This document shows positions 9,069 to 17,833 of a stretch of DNA of 64,000 nucleotides, in pieces. Numbering within the stretch: position 1 is the first letter of the stretch; every line of letters begins with the position of its first letter. Source of the stretch: Scytonema hofmannii PCC 7110 (GTDB lineage: Bacteria > Cyanobacteriota > Cyanobacteriia > Cyanobacteriales > Nostocaceae); NCBI RefSeq assembly GCF_000346485.2, contig NZ_KQ976354.1:7488283-7552282 (forward strand), given 5' to 3'. The translations under genes were made by a program, and so were the position numbers. The notes beneath the pieces are model-generated. The model searched no databases and was not told the DNA's origin. It saw only the letters and a program-made list of their open reading frames with translations.

Positions 9069-9386
9069 CTAATCTTTAGGCGCGATTGCAATCCGAAAAC
9101 CCAATGCATCTAAAAATTCAACTAGAGTATAAATTTCTGTACCTCCTGTTTTTGCAAGAATTTTATCTAGTTTCTCAAAATGTTGTTTGGCTTCTTCAGA
9201 AAGATTATCGGATAGCAACCGTGCAGCAACAACATCTTTAAGTGCTGAACGGAGTAGTTCGGGTTCTGGATCTTTTTCTTCTAATACAGCCTCGATATAA
9301 CCGACAGCCCTTTGCGAGTTTTTCAGAGATTGAATAAGTGCGTCCAGCCAGCTATCACTGGTAGGCGTTTTGACGTTTTTCATAGT
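9069..9386 (-). CDS. Antitoxin of a HigBA-like module
   Basis: About 105 residues, starting MKNVKTPTSDSWLDAL. The remainder resembles the 'addiction module antidote' proteins paired with HigB/Gp49-like toxins: a helical N-terminal part, then LAKTGGTEIYTLVEFLDALGF, which corresponds to the end of the helix-turn-helix domain. The start at 9386 is inside the toxin's last codons (32-base overlap), so translation of the two is coupled. It probably binds and neutralises the toxin and represses the operon. The class is inferred from layout and sequence pattern. Confidence 0.7.
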   Translation of the reverse strand, partial: TMKNVKTPTSDSWLDALIQSLKNSQRAVGYIEAVLEEKDPEPELLRSALKDVVAARLLSDNLSEEAKQHFEKLDKILAKTGGTEIYTLVEFLDALGFRIAIAPKD

Positions 9387-9699
9387 CTTCCCAATACTCC
9401 TTCGCCTTACGAATATCCTCTGCTTGAGTGCTTTTATCTCCACCACACAGTAAAAGTATGATAGTTATTCCTATTTGCCCAAAATAGATGCGATAGCCGG
9501 GACCGCAATCAATTTTAAGTTCACAGACTCCCTCTCCTATAGAACGGTAGTCGCCGAGATTACCTAAAGTAACTCGCTTAATCCTACTATTGATTTTAGA
9601 TATGGCTTTATTATCGCGTAAACCATCAAACCATTCGGCAAAAGGAATTTTGCCATCTGCTGTCATGTAACGTCGAATCTCCCTTGTGTGGGCTTCCAT
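9355..9699 (-). CDS. Toxin of the RelE/HigB superfamily (Gp49-like)
   Basis: This 114-residue protein has the addiction-module killer pattern: PFAEWFDGLRDNKAISKINSRI near residue 20, then GNLGDYRSIGEGVCELKIDCGPGYRIYF, and a C-terminal IILLLCGGDKSTQAEDIRKAKEYW. These are the family's RNase-fold strands, with the conserved GPGYRIYF and GGDKSTQ motifs. Members cleave mRNA on the ribosome. As is usual for HigBA, the toxin gene comes first and the antitoxin second, overlapping by 32 bases. It appears intact. Confidence 0.8.
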   Translation of the reverse strand: MEAHTREIRRYMTADGKIPFAEWFDGLRDNKAISKINSRIKRVTLGNLGDYRSIGEGVCELKIDCGPGYRIYFGQIGITIILLLCGGDKSTQAEDIRKAKEYWEDYEKRQNAYQ

Positions 9700-9747
9700 T
9701 ATTTGATTAAATGCATCATGAATTAATTTATACTAAATTCTATTGAA

Positions 9748-9961
9748 CGAAGGAAGAAGAAAGAAGAAAGAAGGAAGAAGTTTTGTTTTTATATGTGGAT
9801 TCTGACCCCAACTCAAAACGGGCAACCCTAAGGGGATGGGGTTTTAAACCCCTATAGAAAGAAGTTTGTTCGCGAAGCGTGCCGTCTATGCCGAATACGG
9901 CACGCTTCGCGAACGGCATAGAAATTCCAACTTCGGTCCTTCCTTCAAACTTCTTCCTTCG
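9748..9961. repeat. 214-bp palindromic intergenic element
   Basis: The outer ends CGAAGGAAGAAG (9748-9759) and CTTCTTCCTTCG (9950-9961) are complementary. An inner perfect 18-bp stem is formed by GTTCGCGAAGCGTGCCGT (9868-9885) and ACGGCACGCTTCGCGAAC (9897-9914). There is no coding capacity and no clear target duplication. It may be a MITE-like element or a dispersed cyanobacterial repeat. Confidence 0.6.
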
Positions 9962-10039
9962 GATAAATATCATTCTACTTCCTTACCTGTTAGAAGATTA
10001 ACTATCTAAGTAAACCTTACTAGAACGTCGGTACAGTAA

Positions 10040-11155
10040 TCACAATTTCGAGTTAGGATGACCAAAGGGGCTGACATGAAAAAGCTTGAAAACTTTTTTG
10101 TCTAATGAAGTAGAAAGTTTTGTTGCGATCGCCTGACTTGCAACCCAGTAAAAAGGTTGTGGCAAACCGAGTTTCTGCCAAAAATCTTCAACAGCAGCGC
10201 TCCAGTAATCTTCAACCTCCTGCACAACAAGAGCTTTTCCTGAAATCCGGTGATGGGTGATATTGTGAGCAAACGTACCAGGTAACTCCACAAGTTGAAA
10301 CTGTTTGAGAGATTTAAACCTCTTTTTGACTTCTAACACTTCAATTTCAGGAATTAATGGAAAACCAACAGTATTGGCTAAAAATCCTTTTGTTCTTTCT
10401 ACAATAGCGATTGTATCAGTTGCCTTTCTCCAAATAATCAAAGCAAATAATTCTACATCCACTGCATCACGTCTGGGTTTCTGAGGAGGACAAAGTTCAG
10501 TACAATTCTTTTCACTAGCCAAACACTGCGATCGCAACGGACATAACAAACAGAGTGGTTTTGTTTTACGACAAACCGTTGCACCCAACTCCATCATTGC
10601 CTGATTAAAATCACCGGGACGTTCATCAGAAATTATACTATTTACAAAATCTCGAATCACTGATTGACCGGAAGAACCCCACACATCTCTAGATAAAGCA
10701 AGCAAACGACTAACAACTCGTGTCACATTGCCATCAACACAAGCAACTTTTTCGTTAAAACAAACGCTTGCAATTACAGCTGCTGTATACAGACCACAAC
10801 CAGGAATTTCCAGCCACTCCTTGCATGACTGAGGAAAACGACCTTCAAGGTGTTCAACAATAAATATTGCCCCTTTCTTTAAGTTACGAGCACGAGCATA
10901 ATAACCCAGACCCGACCACAGTTGGCGTAGCGTGTCCTCATCACAGACTGCAAGGTCGTCAACAGTAGGGAGTTGCTTGACAAATTCTGAAAATTTGGGA
11001 ACAACAACAGCTAGAGTGGTTTGTTGACTCATCACCTCGCAGACCCAAGTATGATAAATGTTGATATTCTGACGCCAAGGCAGGGGTCTATGATGTTTGT
11101 CATACCAAACTAAGAGTTCCTTGGCATATTGATTTGCGTTCTGACATTCATGCAT
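10040..11155 (-). CDS. mutY: A/G-specific adenine glycosylase MutY
   Basis: MutY removes adenine mispaired with 8-oxoguanine. The 371-residue product has LPWRQ and WVCEVMSQQTT near residues 24-45, which includes the catalytic glutamate. The helix-hairpin-helix is LEIPGCGLYTAAVIAS near 118, and the catalytic aspartate motif ACVDGNVTRVVSRL is near 140. The four-cysteine iron-sulphur loop (C-x6-C-x2-C-x5-C, CRKTKPLCLLCPLRSQC) lies near 195-215. A NUDIX-like 8-oxoG recognition domain follows, from about 225 to 345. The motif reads SQQTT where most MutY have LQQTQ, a modest departure. The gene looks intact and single. Confidence 0.92.
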   Translation of the reverse strand: MHECQNANQYAKELLVWYDKHHRPLPWRQNINIYHTWVCEVMSQQTTLAVVVPKFSEFVKQLPTVDDLAVCDEDTLRQLWSGLGYYARARNLKKGAIFIVEHLEGRFPQSCKEWLEIPGCGLYTAAVIASVCFNEKVACVDGNVTRVVSRLLALSRDVWGSSGQSVIRDFVNSIISDERPGDFNQAMMELGATVCRKTKPLCLLCPLRSQCLASEKNCTELCPPQKPRRDAVDVELFALIIWRKATDTIAIVERTKGFLANTVGFPLIPEIEVLEVKKRFKSLKQFQLVELPGTFAHNITHHRISGKALVVQEVEDYWSAAVEDFWQKLGLPQPFYWVASQAIATKLSTSLDKKVFKLFHVSPFGHPNSKL

Positions 11156-11299
11156 AAAAATTTCAAGCTACCTCCCTAAATTCCGCCAGAGCATTGTGCT
11201 TTCGCATGAAGGTAGAGTTACTGTTTTTCTCTGAAAAAATCTAAAATTACACAGAAAATTTTACCAGAAAAATTCCCTTAATATTGTATTATAAGTAAA

Positions 11300-11338
11300 C
11301 GAGGAAGAGCTCGAGTTGACACCAAGAGCACTTCCTCG
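11300..11338 (+). promoter_or_regulatory. Conserved leader hairpin, copy 1
   Basis: GAGGAAGAGCTC pairs with GAGCACTTCCTC across a short loop, with one mismatch. It lies between a likely promoter (TATTATAAG at about 11287) and the start codon at 11378. The stem is kept in copy 2 although the loop sequence changes, which suggests a role in the RNA. Confidence 0.5.
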
Positions 11339-11377
11339 AAAAAACTAGTTTCATAATAATTCTGGAGTAATCTTAGC

Positions 11378-12049
11378 ATGACTAAAGCACCGGAAACAGA
11401 TCCTGCTGACAATTTTTCTGAAACAGTTGCTCAAGAAGTTCAACATCTCATCCGTAGACTCGCTAGACCGGGGAAAAACTTAATAGAAGAAGTTAAGAGC
11501 GAGATTAGCTACACAAACCCCGTCACATTACTAGGAACTGCCAAAATTGGGCAATTATTGCTTTTCCTCAAAGAAAAACTCAAACCAAAACAATATGAGC
11601 AAGCCCTAGCCAACTCTTTAGGATGGATATCGGGTATTGCCAACCAGTTATTGAAGCTAGCACCCATACTTGGAAACTTCACCACAAAACAACTTGAGAA
11701 AATCAATCACAACCTCTCTCCATCAGCACTGTATAAATTAGCCACAGGACGGACACCAGTTGACGTTATCGAGTCCATGCTGGAAAAAGCTTGCACCCAA
11801 GAGGTTTCCAAGAAAGATATTCAACTCGAAACCAAGAAATACAAGGATAACCAACCCAAAAAAGAGCCAACACCATGGAGATACACAGGTCGTGGCAGAG
11901 AATACACTCCACCCAGAATATCTGAAAAAGCAGGCTTGATTGTGGAACAACTGAGCGAACAAAATGAGACGCCACGACGTTTTGTCATCGAAGATGCCGT
12001 TTTGTTGCTAGCAGAGAAATTTCAGCAGGTGGTTCTCGCTGTCGCTTAG
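11378..12049 (+). CDS. Unknown 223-residue protein, copy 1
   Basis: I do not recognise a named family. The N-terminal half is helical. It contains QLLLFLKEKLKPKQYEQAL, an LGWISGIANQLLKLAP segment and LSPSALYKLATGRTP; this order resembles the DUF3102/ParB-like pattern (long helix, 'W-S-x-R-T-A' helix, 'LSPSALYLLA'). A basic linker at about 150-175 leads to RISEKAGLIVEQLSEQN and RRFVIEDAVLLLAEKFQQ, which could form a small dimerisation or ribbon-helix-helix-like end. A DNA-associated role is therefore a guess. No signal peptide or membrane segment is present. The start ATG at 11378 is preserved in the second copy, which supports the choice. Confidence 0.65.
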   Translation: MTKAPETDPADNFSETVAQEVQHLIRRLARPGKNLIEEVKSEISYTNPVTLLGTAKIGQLLLFLKEKLKPKQYEQALANSLGWISGIANQLLKLAPILGNFTTKQLEKINHNLSPSALYKLATGRTPVDVIESMLEKACTQEVSKKDIQLETKKYKDNQPKKEPTPWRYTGRGREYTPPRISEKAGLIVEQLSEQNETPRRFVIEDAVLLLAEKFQQVVLAVA

Positions 12050-12294
12050 CTTTTGCTGCCAAACAATATATTGACATTAGATTAACATTTAAAAGAAGCA
12101 AACAAGCAGATCCACTTCACATTTGGGGATGAATTATTTCTGGGAAATCGTGGAGTGCGATAAGCTGAGTACAGCTTGCGCTTCGCGATCGCGTCGCGTC
12201 GAGCCTGTAGAGTCACTGTTTTTCTCTGCAAAAATCTAAAACTACACAGAAAATATTCCAAAAAAATTTCCGGAATATTGTATTATAAGTAAAC

Positions 12295-12329
12295 GAGGAA
12301 GTGCTCCTGACCAACATGAGCGCTTCCTC
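12295..12329 (+). promoter_or_regulatory. Conserved leader hairpin, copy 2
   Basis: GAGGAAGTGCTC pairs with GAGCGCTTCCTC; the position mismatched in copy 1 is a T-G pair here. The loop differs from copy 1. It is followed by a run of A, not T, so it is not a plain terminator on this strand. Confidence 0.5.
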
Positions 12330-12369
12330 AAAAAAAATCAAAAAATATTATTTCTGGAGTTATCTTAGC

Positions 12370-13041
12370 ATGACTAAAGCACCGGGAACAGATCCTGCTG
12401 GGAATTTTTCTGAAACAGTTGCTCAAGAAGTTCAATATCTCATCCGTAGACTAGCTAGACCGGGGAAAAACTTAATAGAAGAAGTTAAAAGCGAGATTAG
12501 CTACACAAACCCCGTCACATTACTAGGCACCGCCAAAATTGGGCAATTATTGCTTTTCCTCAAAGAAAAACTCAAACCAAAACAATATGAGCAAGCCCTA
12601 GCCAACTCTTTAGGATGGATATCGGGTATTGCCAACCAGTTATTGAAGCTAGCACCCATACTTGGAAACTTCACCACAAGACAACTTGAGAAAATCAATC
12701 ACAACCTCTCTCCATCAGCACTGTATAAATTAGCCGCAGGACGGACACCAGTTGACGTTATCGAGTCCATGCTAGAAAAAGCCTGCACCCAAGAGGTCTC
12801 CAAAAAAGATATTCAAATTGAAACCAAAAAATACAAGGATAACCAACCCAAAAAAGAGCCAACACCATGGAAATATGTGGGTCTTGGCAGAGAATACACT
12901 CCACCAAGAATATCTGAAAAAGCCGGTTTGATTGTGGAACAACTGAGCGAACAAAATGGGACGCCACGACGTTTTGTTATCGAAGATGCCGTTTTGTTGC
13001 TAGCAGAGAAATTTCAGCAGGTGGTTCTTGCTGTCGCTTAA
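12370..13041 (+). CDS. Unknown 223-residue protein, copy 2
   Basis: Same length as the product of 11378-12049 and nearly identical. Changes are scattered and mild, for example PETDPADN to PGTDPAGN near the start, TGRGREY to VGLGREY near residue 180 and NETPRR to NGTPRR. A longer frame begins at 12301, but it would run through the leader hairpin, and the aligned start in copy 1 supports ATG at 12370. No frameshift has appeared, so both copies are probably expressed or only recently duplicated. Function as for copy 1: unknown, possibly linked to DNA. Confidence 0.65.
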   Translation: MTKAPGTDPAGNFSETVAQEVQYLIRRLARPGKNLIEEVKSEISYTNPVTLLGTAKIGQLLLFLKEKLKPKQYEQALANSLGWISGIANQLLKLAPILGNFTTRQLEKINHNLSPSALYKLAAGRTPVDVIESMLEKACTQEVSKKDIQIETKKYKDNQPKKEPTPWKYVGLGREYTPPRISEKAGLIVEQLSEQNGTPRRFVIEDAVLLLAEKFQQVVLAVA

Positions 13042-13172
13042 CCTGACTGAAGAAAGGTAAATCACTTCTTGCTCTGGGAATACTAAAAGCAGCAAATGAC
13101 TGAAGTTCTCGCTGTGAAAATGGATTTTGTCAAGCTAATTAAAACAGGTGCAGGTTAGCAATTTGCAACTGA

Positions 13173-13391
13173 AGTGGGTTAGAAAATTTTGTTTGGAAAA
13201 ATTTAAAACATCTGCTGGGATTAACTCTTTTGAAGCGCCAACACTATGTTAGCGGTCAATTTTGTGATATCTTAGTTTTAGGAGAAAATAAACAGTTATT
13301 TGAAAGCTATTGGAAAAACAGAAGAATCCAATTATATCAATGTGGTTTTAAATATTGCTCTAGAAACTTGGCTAAAAAGACTTTAATCTGA
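13173..13391 (+). pseudogene. Fragment resembling a NucS/DUF91-type nuclease
   Basis: A 72-codon frame without a start reads NFVWKNLKHLLGLTLLKRQ then HYVSGQFCDILVLGENKQL. This resembles the middle of PD-(D/E)XK nucleases of the DUF91/NucS group, where 'xxxYxxGxxCDILxLDxxxxL' carries an active-site aspartate. The rest of the protein is missing and the frame runs into unrelated sequence. Family assignment is tentative. Confidence 0.3.
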
Positions 13392-13394
13392 CAT

Positions 13395-13500
13395 ATATAG
13401 CAATCCTATTTCAGTTGTGATAATTGAGTGAGTCCAGATCCCCGACTTCTTTAAGAAGTCGGGGATCTCACTTTTCACGAATGATTTATGATTGCTATAT
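13395..13500. mobile_element. 106-bp MITE-like element
   Basis: The ends ATATAGCAATC (13395-13405) and GATTGCTATAT (13490-13500) are complementary. Inside, AGATCCCCGACTTCTT / AAGAAGTCGGGGATCT forms a long perfect hairpin (about 13436-13468). No target duplication is obvious. The inner palindrome also occurs alone at 8986-9016. Confidence 0.65.
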
Positions 13501-13652
13501 GGTATGACTTCTATTTACCTATTTTGATAAAGTCAGGTAATTATTAAAAAAAGTTAAGAACGATCGTATGATTGAATTGATAGCCTGGGAACACGGCTTT
13601 AGTGGGCATAGTCTCAGGTTTAAGCCTATGCTGAATGTATAAAATCACCCGC

Positions 13653-14333
13653 ATGAGTCAAGTAATCTGGATAGCAAGACACGCTAACCGTCTCGATTTT
13701 GTTAACCCTGATTGGTTTTTAACTGCAGAACGACGCTACGATCCACCACTGTCGGAAGACGGTTTTATACAAGCGCAGCAACTAGCTAACCGTCTTAAGG
13801 GAGAAAAGATTGCCCATATTTTTGCTTCTCCCTTTTTACGGACAGTACAAACAGCGAATGCTGTAGCAGAAGTTCTCGATTTACCCATAAAGCTGGAAAC
13901 GGGTATGAGTGAATGGCATAATGCAGCTTGGATGACAGAAGAACCAAAAAGACTCTCAACACCAGCATTGGCAGAGTTATTCCCCAGAATTGACACAAGC
14001 TATACTCCCCAGATAGCCGCCAAGTATCCCGAAACTCGCCCACAAATGCTAGAACGTTCGGGGCAAACAGCTAGATGTTTGACTACAGAATTCTCACCAC
14101 AGGATATTCTTTTAGTAGGACATGGCGCATCTGTAGTGGGAGCAGCAATGGGTTTAGTTGGTGAAATTGCCCGCACAGAAGTGAAAGCATCGTTGTGTAG
14201 CTTAGTAAAAGTTGTCCGTCAAGAACCTGAGTGGCTACTAGAACTTAAGGGAGATACTTCTCATTTAACCGAAGTAGAAGAGGTCATCAGGTTTGATGTC
14301 AGTGACCGATTACCAGTGACCAGTAAGCAGTGA
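13653..14333 (+). CDS. Histidine phosphatase family protein
   Basis: About 226 residues. The phosphohistidine motif reads ARHANRLDF near residue 8, where many relatives have RHG or RHA. The second part of the active site is SPFLRTVQTA near 60, and the later histidine is in LLVGHGASVVG near 160. The family ranges from phosphoglycerate mutases to broad phosphatases; the substrate is not clear. I chose ATG 13653, just before SQVIWIARHA, over an upstream ATG at 13635. The last residues (roughly SDRLPVTSKQ) and the TGA are encoded by CAGTGAC-type heptamer repeats, so the C-terminus has been set by the repeat. Confidence 0.8.
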   Translation: MSQVIWIARHANRLDFVNPDWFLTAERRYDPPLSEDGFIQAQQLANRLKGEKIAHIFASPFLRTVQTANAVAEVLDLPIKLETGMSEWHNAAWMTEEPKRLSTPALAELFPRIDTSYTPQIAAKYPETRPQMLERSGQTARCLTTEFSPQDILLVGHGASVVGAAMGLVGEIARTEVKASLCSLVKVVRQEPEWLLELKGDTSHLTEVEEVIRFDVSDRLPVTSKQ

Positions 14334-14630
14334 CCAGTGACCAGTGACCAGTGACCAGTGACCAGTAAGCAGTGACTAAAAAAATAGTTCAATTCAAATC
14401 TGGTGTTGGAGAGATGCAAAATAATGAGGAGTTAGTAGTTAGTAGTTAGTAGTTAGTAGTTAGTAGTTTTTTCACTAACCACTGTAGCGCGGCGGCTTTG
14501 CGTCCCTACTAACCACTAACTAAGACAGGCGAGACGCCTGTCCTACGCCACTAACCACTAACTAAGACAGGCGAGACGCCTGTCCTACGCCACTAACCAC
14601 TAACCACTAACCACTAACCACTAACATCGC
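14311..14630. repeat. Cluster of heptamer arrays and a duplicated palindrome
   Basis: From left to right: CAGTGAC units (14311-14376), GTTAGTA units (14431-14468), and CACTAAC units mixed with a 42-base block that occurs twice (about 14513-14592). Each block contains the palindrome ACAGGCGAGACGCCTGT. The array ends a few bases before the glucokinase start codon. Confidence 0.85.
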
Positions 14631-14631
14631 T

Positions 14632-15657
14632 ATGACATTACTATTGGCAGGAGATATCGGGGGCACGAAAACCATTTTGCGGTTGGTTGAGGTATCAGAG
14701 CAACTGCTTTTACACAATGTTTATGAGGAACGACATCGCAGTGGCGATTTTCCCGATTTGGTGCCGATGGTGCGGGAGTTTCTGAAAAACTCAGGTGGAT
14801 TATTACCACAAAAAGCTTGTTTTGCGATCGCAGGTCCCGTAGTGGACAATACAGCCAAGTTGACCAACTTAGCGTGGTTCCTTGATGCCAAACGATTACA
14901 AGAGGAACTGGGTATTGCCCAAGTGAGGCTAATTAACGACTTTGCTGCTGTTGGCTATGGTGTATTGGGTTTAAGTCCACAGGATATCTTAACTTTACAA
15001 CCAGGTAAACCCAACAGTAATGCCCCCATAGCGATTATTGGTGCTGGCACTGGCTTGGGACAAGGATTTTTAATTAAGCAGGGTTCCAGTTATCAAATTT
15101 TTCCTTCAGAGGGGGGTCATGCGGACTTTGGTCCCCGTACTGAGTTAGAGTTTCAACTGTTAAAATACTTATTGGATAAACATGATATCCAGCGTGTTTC
15201 TGTAGAACGCGTCGTTTCGGGGTTGGGAATTGTAGCCATTTATCAATTTTTACGCGATCGCCAAACCACTGCTGAATCACCGGAAATTGCCCAAATTGTC
15301 AGAACTTGGGAACAAGAGGCAGGCAAGCAGGAGAAAAGCGTCGATCCGGGTGCTGTTATTGGTAAAGCAGCACTACAAAAAAGTGACAGACTTTCAGAGC
15401 AAACAATAGAGTTATTTGTAGGGGCATATGGCGCAGAAGCAGGTAATCTAGCCCTCAAACTTCTGCCTTATGGTGGCTTATACCTCGCAGGTGGCATTGC
15501 ACCCAAAATATTGCCCCTTATACAAGAAGACAAGTTCATGTTGAACTTCACCCAAAAAGGCAGAATGCGTAGTTTACTGGAAGATATTCCCGTGCATGTC
15601 ATTCTTAACCAAGAAGTGGGATTAATAGGTGCTGCTATTGGTGCAACTAGGTTATAA
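14632..15657 (+). CDS. glk: Glucokinase
   Basis: Glucokinase phosphorylates glucose with ATP in the cytoplasm. The 341-residue protein opens with the ATP-binding phosphate-1 motif LLAGDIGGTKTILRLVE. LTNLAWFLD and RLINDFAAVGYG hold the catalytic aspartate near 105. IGAGTGLGQGFL and the glucose-binding PSEGGHADFGP follow near 160. LYLAGGIAPKILP near 285 completes the fold. Length is typical of the bacterial Glk family. The start codon lies only a few bases after the CACTAAC repeats, leaving little room for a promoter or ribosome site, so expression may depend on transcription through the repeats. Confidence 0.92.
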   Translation: MTLLLAGDIGGTKTILRLVEVSEQLLLHNVYEERHRSGDFPDLVPMVREFLKNSGGLLPQKACFAIAGPVVDNTAKLTNLAWFLDAKRLQEELGIAQVRLINDFAAVGYGVLGLSPQDILTLQPGKPNSNAPIAIIGAGTGLGQGFLIKQGSSYQIFPSEGGHADFGPRTELEFQLLKYLLDKHDIQRVSVERVVSGLGIVAIYQFLRDRQTTAESPEIAQIVRTWEQEAGKQEKSVDPGAVIGKAALQKSDRLSEQTIELFVGAYGAEAGNLALKLLPYGGLYLAGGIAPKILPLIQEDKFMLNFTQKGRMRSLLEDIPVHVILNQEVGLIGAAIGATRL

Positions 15658-15687
15658 CATCTAGCAGCATCGTTCAAAGTAAAAACT

Positions 15688-16290
15688 ATGACAAATAAAA
15701 GTTTGCTGTCACTCTTGACAGCCACTTTCCTATTTAATGCATCTGTCGCAGTTGAAGCCAGCCCATCCAAACGCTCGGTTTCTCAAAATAGACCAGTGGC
15801 GGCTCAACCAGTAAAGTCACAGTGGAAAGTTTTCACACCCCCAGATGGACGTTTTACAGTCTTAATGCCCGGTTTGCCAAGAATTGAATCTCAAACTCAG
15901 AAAACTCACATGGGCGAGATTCAACTACAAGTCTTTGTGGCTCAACCTCCCAACCAAGAGGTGGCTTATCTTGTGGCTTATAATGATTTTCCTGATAACT
16001 ACGGTCAAATGGCATCTGCTCAATCCGTCTTGGAAGATGCCCAGCAAATGGCTCTAAAAACGACTCAAAGTAATTTAATCGCTCAGAAGGATATTCGCAG
16101 CTCAAACGGTCATCCCGGTAAAGAAATCGAGTACATTAATTCTGGAGGGAAAATAACGAGGAATAGGATGTATTTTGCCGAAGGTCGTTTGTATCAGGTT
16201 ATGGTAATCACTACCAAAAGGCAGCAAAAAACCATCAATGGTTCCATTACAGGTTATTTGAACTCTTTTCAAGTGGTATTGAAAAAGTAA
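15688..16290 (+). CDS. Exported protein of unknown function
   Basis: The 200-residue product has a signal peptide (SLLSLLTATFLFNASVAVEA). Its mature domain begins about residue 45 with WKVFTPPDGRFTVLMPGLPR and continues VAYLVAYNDFPDNY and EIEYINSGGKITRNRMYFAEGRLYQVMV. This arrangement is common in cyanobacterial exported proteins with a PsbP-like or DUF1795-like fold, but I cannot assign a function. It starts 30 bases after glk on the same strand and may be co-transcribed. It looks intact. Confidence 0.7.
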   Translation: MTNKSLLSLLTATFLFNASVAVEASPSKRSVSQNRPVAAQPVKSQWKVFTPPDGRFTVLMPGLPRIESQTQKTHMGEIQLQVFVAQPPNQEVAYLVAYNDFPDNYGQMASAQSVLEDAQQMALKTTQSNLIAQKDIRSSNGHPGKEIEYINSGGKITRNRMYFAEGRLYQVMVITTKRQQKTINGSITGYLNSFQVVLKK

Positions 16291-16484
16291 AATGGCTAAT
16301 GGCTAATGGCTAATTGGACTATTAGCAATTAGCCTTTATTTCAGTAGTTTCACAATTTACGGCTGCAAAATTAGTATATAAAATGATTAAGTGTCCAGTA
16401 TCCGCGAGAGTGGTTTGCAGCTGGAAACGGGCGCTGAATAAAAACTTATATTGTCTTGTTACTAGTACTGTTCGGCTTAGGAAG

Positions 16485-17036
16485 ATGACTATAACAGAAA
16501 TTTATACTCCTGTAGGGGGCTATGCACCAGATTTTGAACTGCCAGGAATTGACGGTCAGGTACACCATCTTAGCAGATATCTGGAAAAGTTCCGTGCGGT
16601 CGGCGTCATTTCAATGTCTAACCACTGTCCTTATGTTGGGTTGTATGTAGAAAGGTTGAAAAACATTCAAGCCGAATTTGGCGAGCAAGGGTTTACACTC
16701 ATCGGCATGAATGGTAGCGATCTCACAACAGAACCATCAGAAACTTTTGAACAAATGCAGGCTTATGCCAAAGCGTATGTTTTGAACTTTCCCTACTTGT
16801 GGGACCCAACTCAAGAGGTGACTCGCAGTTTTGGGACTAGCAAAACACCAATGGCGTTTCTTATAGATGCTAAGGGTGTCGTTTGCTACAAAGGACAAAT
16901 AGACGATCGCCCCCAGAATCCGAAATCAGTGGCGCAGCACTACCTCAAGCAAGCGATCGCCTGTTTGTTAACAGGACAAGAAATTCTTTTGACAGAAACA
17001 GAACCTTTGGGTACATCTTTAGTAATAGGTAACTAG
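16485..17036 (+). CDS. Thioredoxin-like/peroxiredoxin-family (AhpC-TSA) protein
   Basis: About 183 residues. The redoxin fold starts at [21 protein letters not shown]. The key segment is [15 protein letters not shown], in which a single cysteine takes the place of a full CxxC pair. [19 protein letters not shown] contains the cis-proline expected for thioredoxin folds. Members reduce peroxides or disulphides; the partner is unknown. I chose ATG 16485, preceded by AGGAAG; the longer frame from 16383 adds 34 residues with no family match. Confidence 0.8.
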   Translation: MTITEIYTPVGGYAPDFELPGIDGQVHHLSRYLEKFRAVGVISMSNHCPYVGLYVERLKNIQAEFGEQGFTLIGMNGSDLTTEPSETFEQMQAYAKAYVLNFPYLWDPTQEVTRSFGTSKTPMAFLIDAKGVVCYKGQIDDRPQNPKSVAQHYLKQAIACLLTGQEILLTETEPLGTSLVIGN

Positions 17037-17104
17037 AGACAGAGTGTCGCTGTATTGTTATCTTAAATTGGAGGCAATTTCAATTTTGGACAAAACGTAA
17101 CTTC

Positions 17105-17833
17105 ATGGGAACACATTACCGACGGGTTTTACTTAAACTAAGTGGTGAAGCCCTCATGGGCAACTTGGGCTATGGAATCGATCCGGAAGTGGTAAAAGAA
17201 ATAGCTGAAGAAATCGCAGAGGTAGCAGCAACTGGCGTTCAAATCGCGATCGTTGTTGGAGGCGGAAATATTTTTCGTGGCGTCAAAGCGGCGTCGGCGG
17301 GAATGGACAGAGCAACTGGTGACTACATCGGGATGATTGCCACAGTAATGAATGCCATGACGTTGCAAGACTCCCTCGAACGCATTGGAATTCAAACACG
17401 GGTACAAACCGCCATTTCCATGCAGGAGCTTGCAGAACCTTATATTCGCCGTCGTGCTATCCGTCATCTAGAAAAGGGGCGAGTGGTTATTTTTGGTGCG
17501 GGTTCGGGCAATCCCTTTTTCACCACCGATACCACTGCAGCCCTCAGAGCAGCAGAAATTGAAGCCGACGTGATTTTCAAAGCAACCAAAGTAGACGGTA
17601 TTTACGATGCAGACCCCCACATATACCCCAATGCAAAAAGGTATAATAGTTTGACATATGGATACGTTTTAACAAAAGATTTGCGGGTAATGGACACGAC
17701 TGCGATAGCCTTGTGTAAAGAGAATAATATCCCTATTCTTGTATTTGACTTAACTGTGCGGGGAAATATCCGCAGAGCAGTCATGGGAGAATCCATAGGC
17801 ACGGTTGTGGGAGGTTCATGTGAAATTAGCTGA
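17105..17833 (+). CDS. pyrH: UMP kinase
   Basis: PyrH converts UMP to UDP with ATP in pyrimidine nucleotide synthesis. The 242-residue sequence contains [13 protein letters not shown] near the start, [13 protein letters not shown] near 55, the substrate-binding stretch around [19 protein letters not shown], and [20 protein letters not shown] near 135. All are standard for hexameric bacterial UMP kinases. Its last 14 bases overlap frr, the usual cyanobacterial arrangement. The gene is intact. Confidence 0.96.
   Translation: MGTHYRRVLLKLSGEALMGNLGYGIDPEVVKEIAEEIAEVAATGVQIAIVVGGGNIFRGVKAASAGMDRATGDYIGMIATVMNAMTLQDSLERIGIQTRVQTAISMQELAEPYIRRRAIRHLEKGRVVIFGAGSGNPFFTTDTTAALRAAEIEADVIFKATKVDGIYDADPHIYPNAKRYNSLTYGYVLTKDLRVMDTTAIALCKENNIPILVFDLTVRGNIRRAVMGESIGTVVGGSCEIS

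Larger units (their letters stand above)
11212..12049 (+). repeat. First copy of a roughly 0.84-kb tandem duplication
   Basis: This stretch and 12207-13041 match along nearly their whole length: upstream leader, hairpin and full coding sequence. The copies are about 992-995 bases apart, separated by unrelated sequence (12050-12206). Differences are mostly single bases, so the duplication looks recent or is kept similar by recombination. Confidence 0.9.
12207..13041 (+). repeat. Second copy of the tandem duplication
   Basis: Matches 11212-12049 over the leader and the coding region. The leader differs more than the coding sequence does. Confidence 0.9.

Noticed and set aside
12295-12329. Leader hairpin taken as a terminator
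   Set aside because: On the plus strand it is followed by A residues, and in copy 1 by GAAAAAAC; there is no T-run on either strand in the right place.
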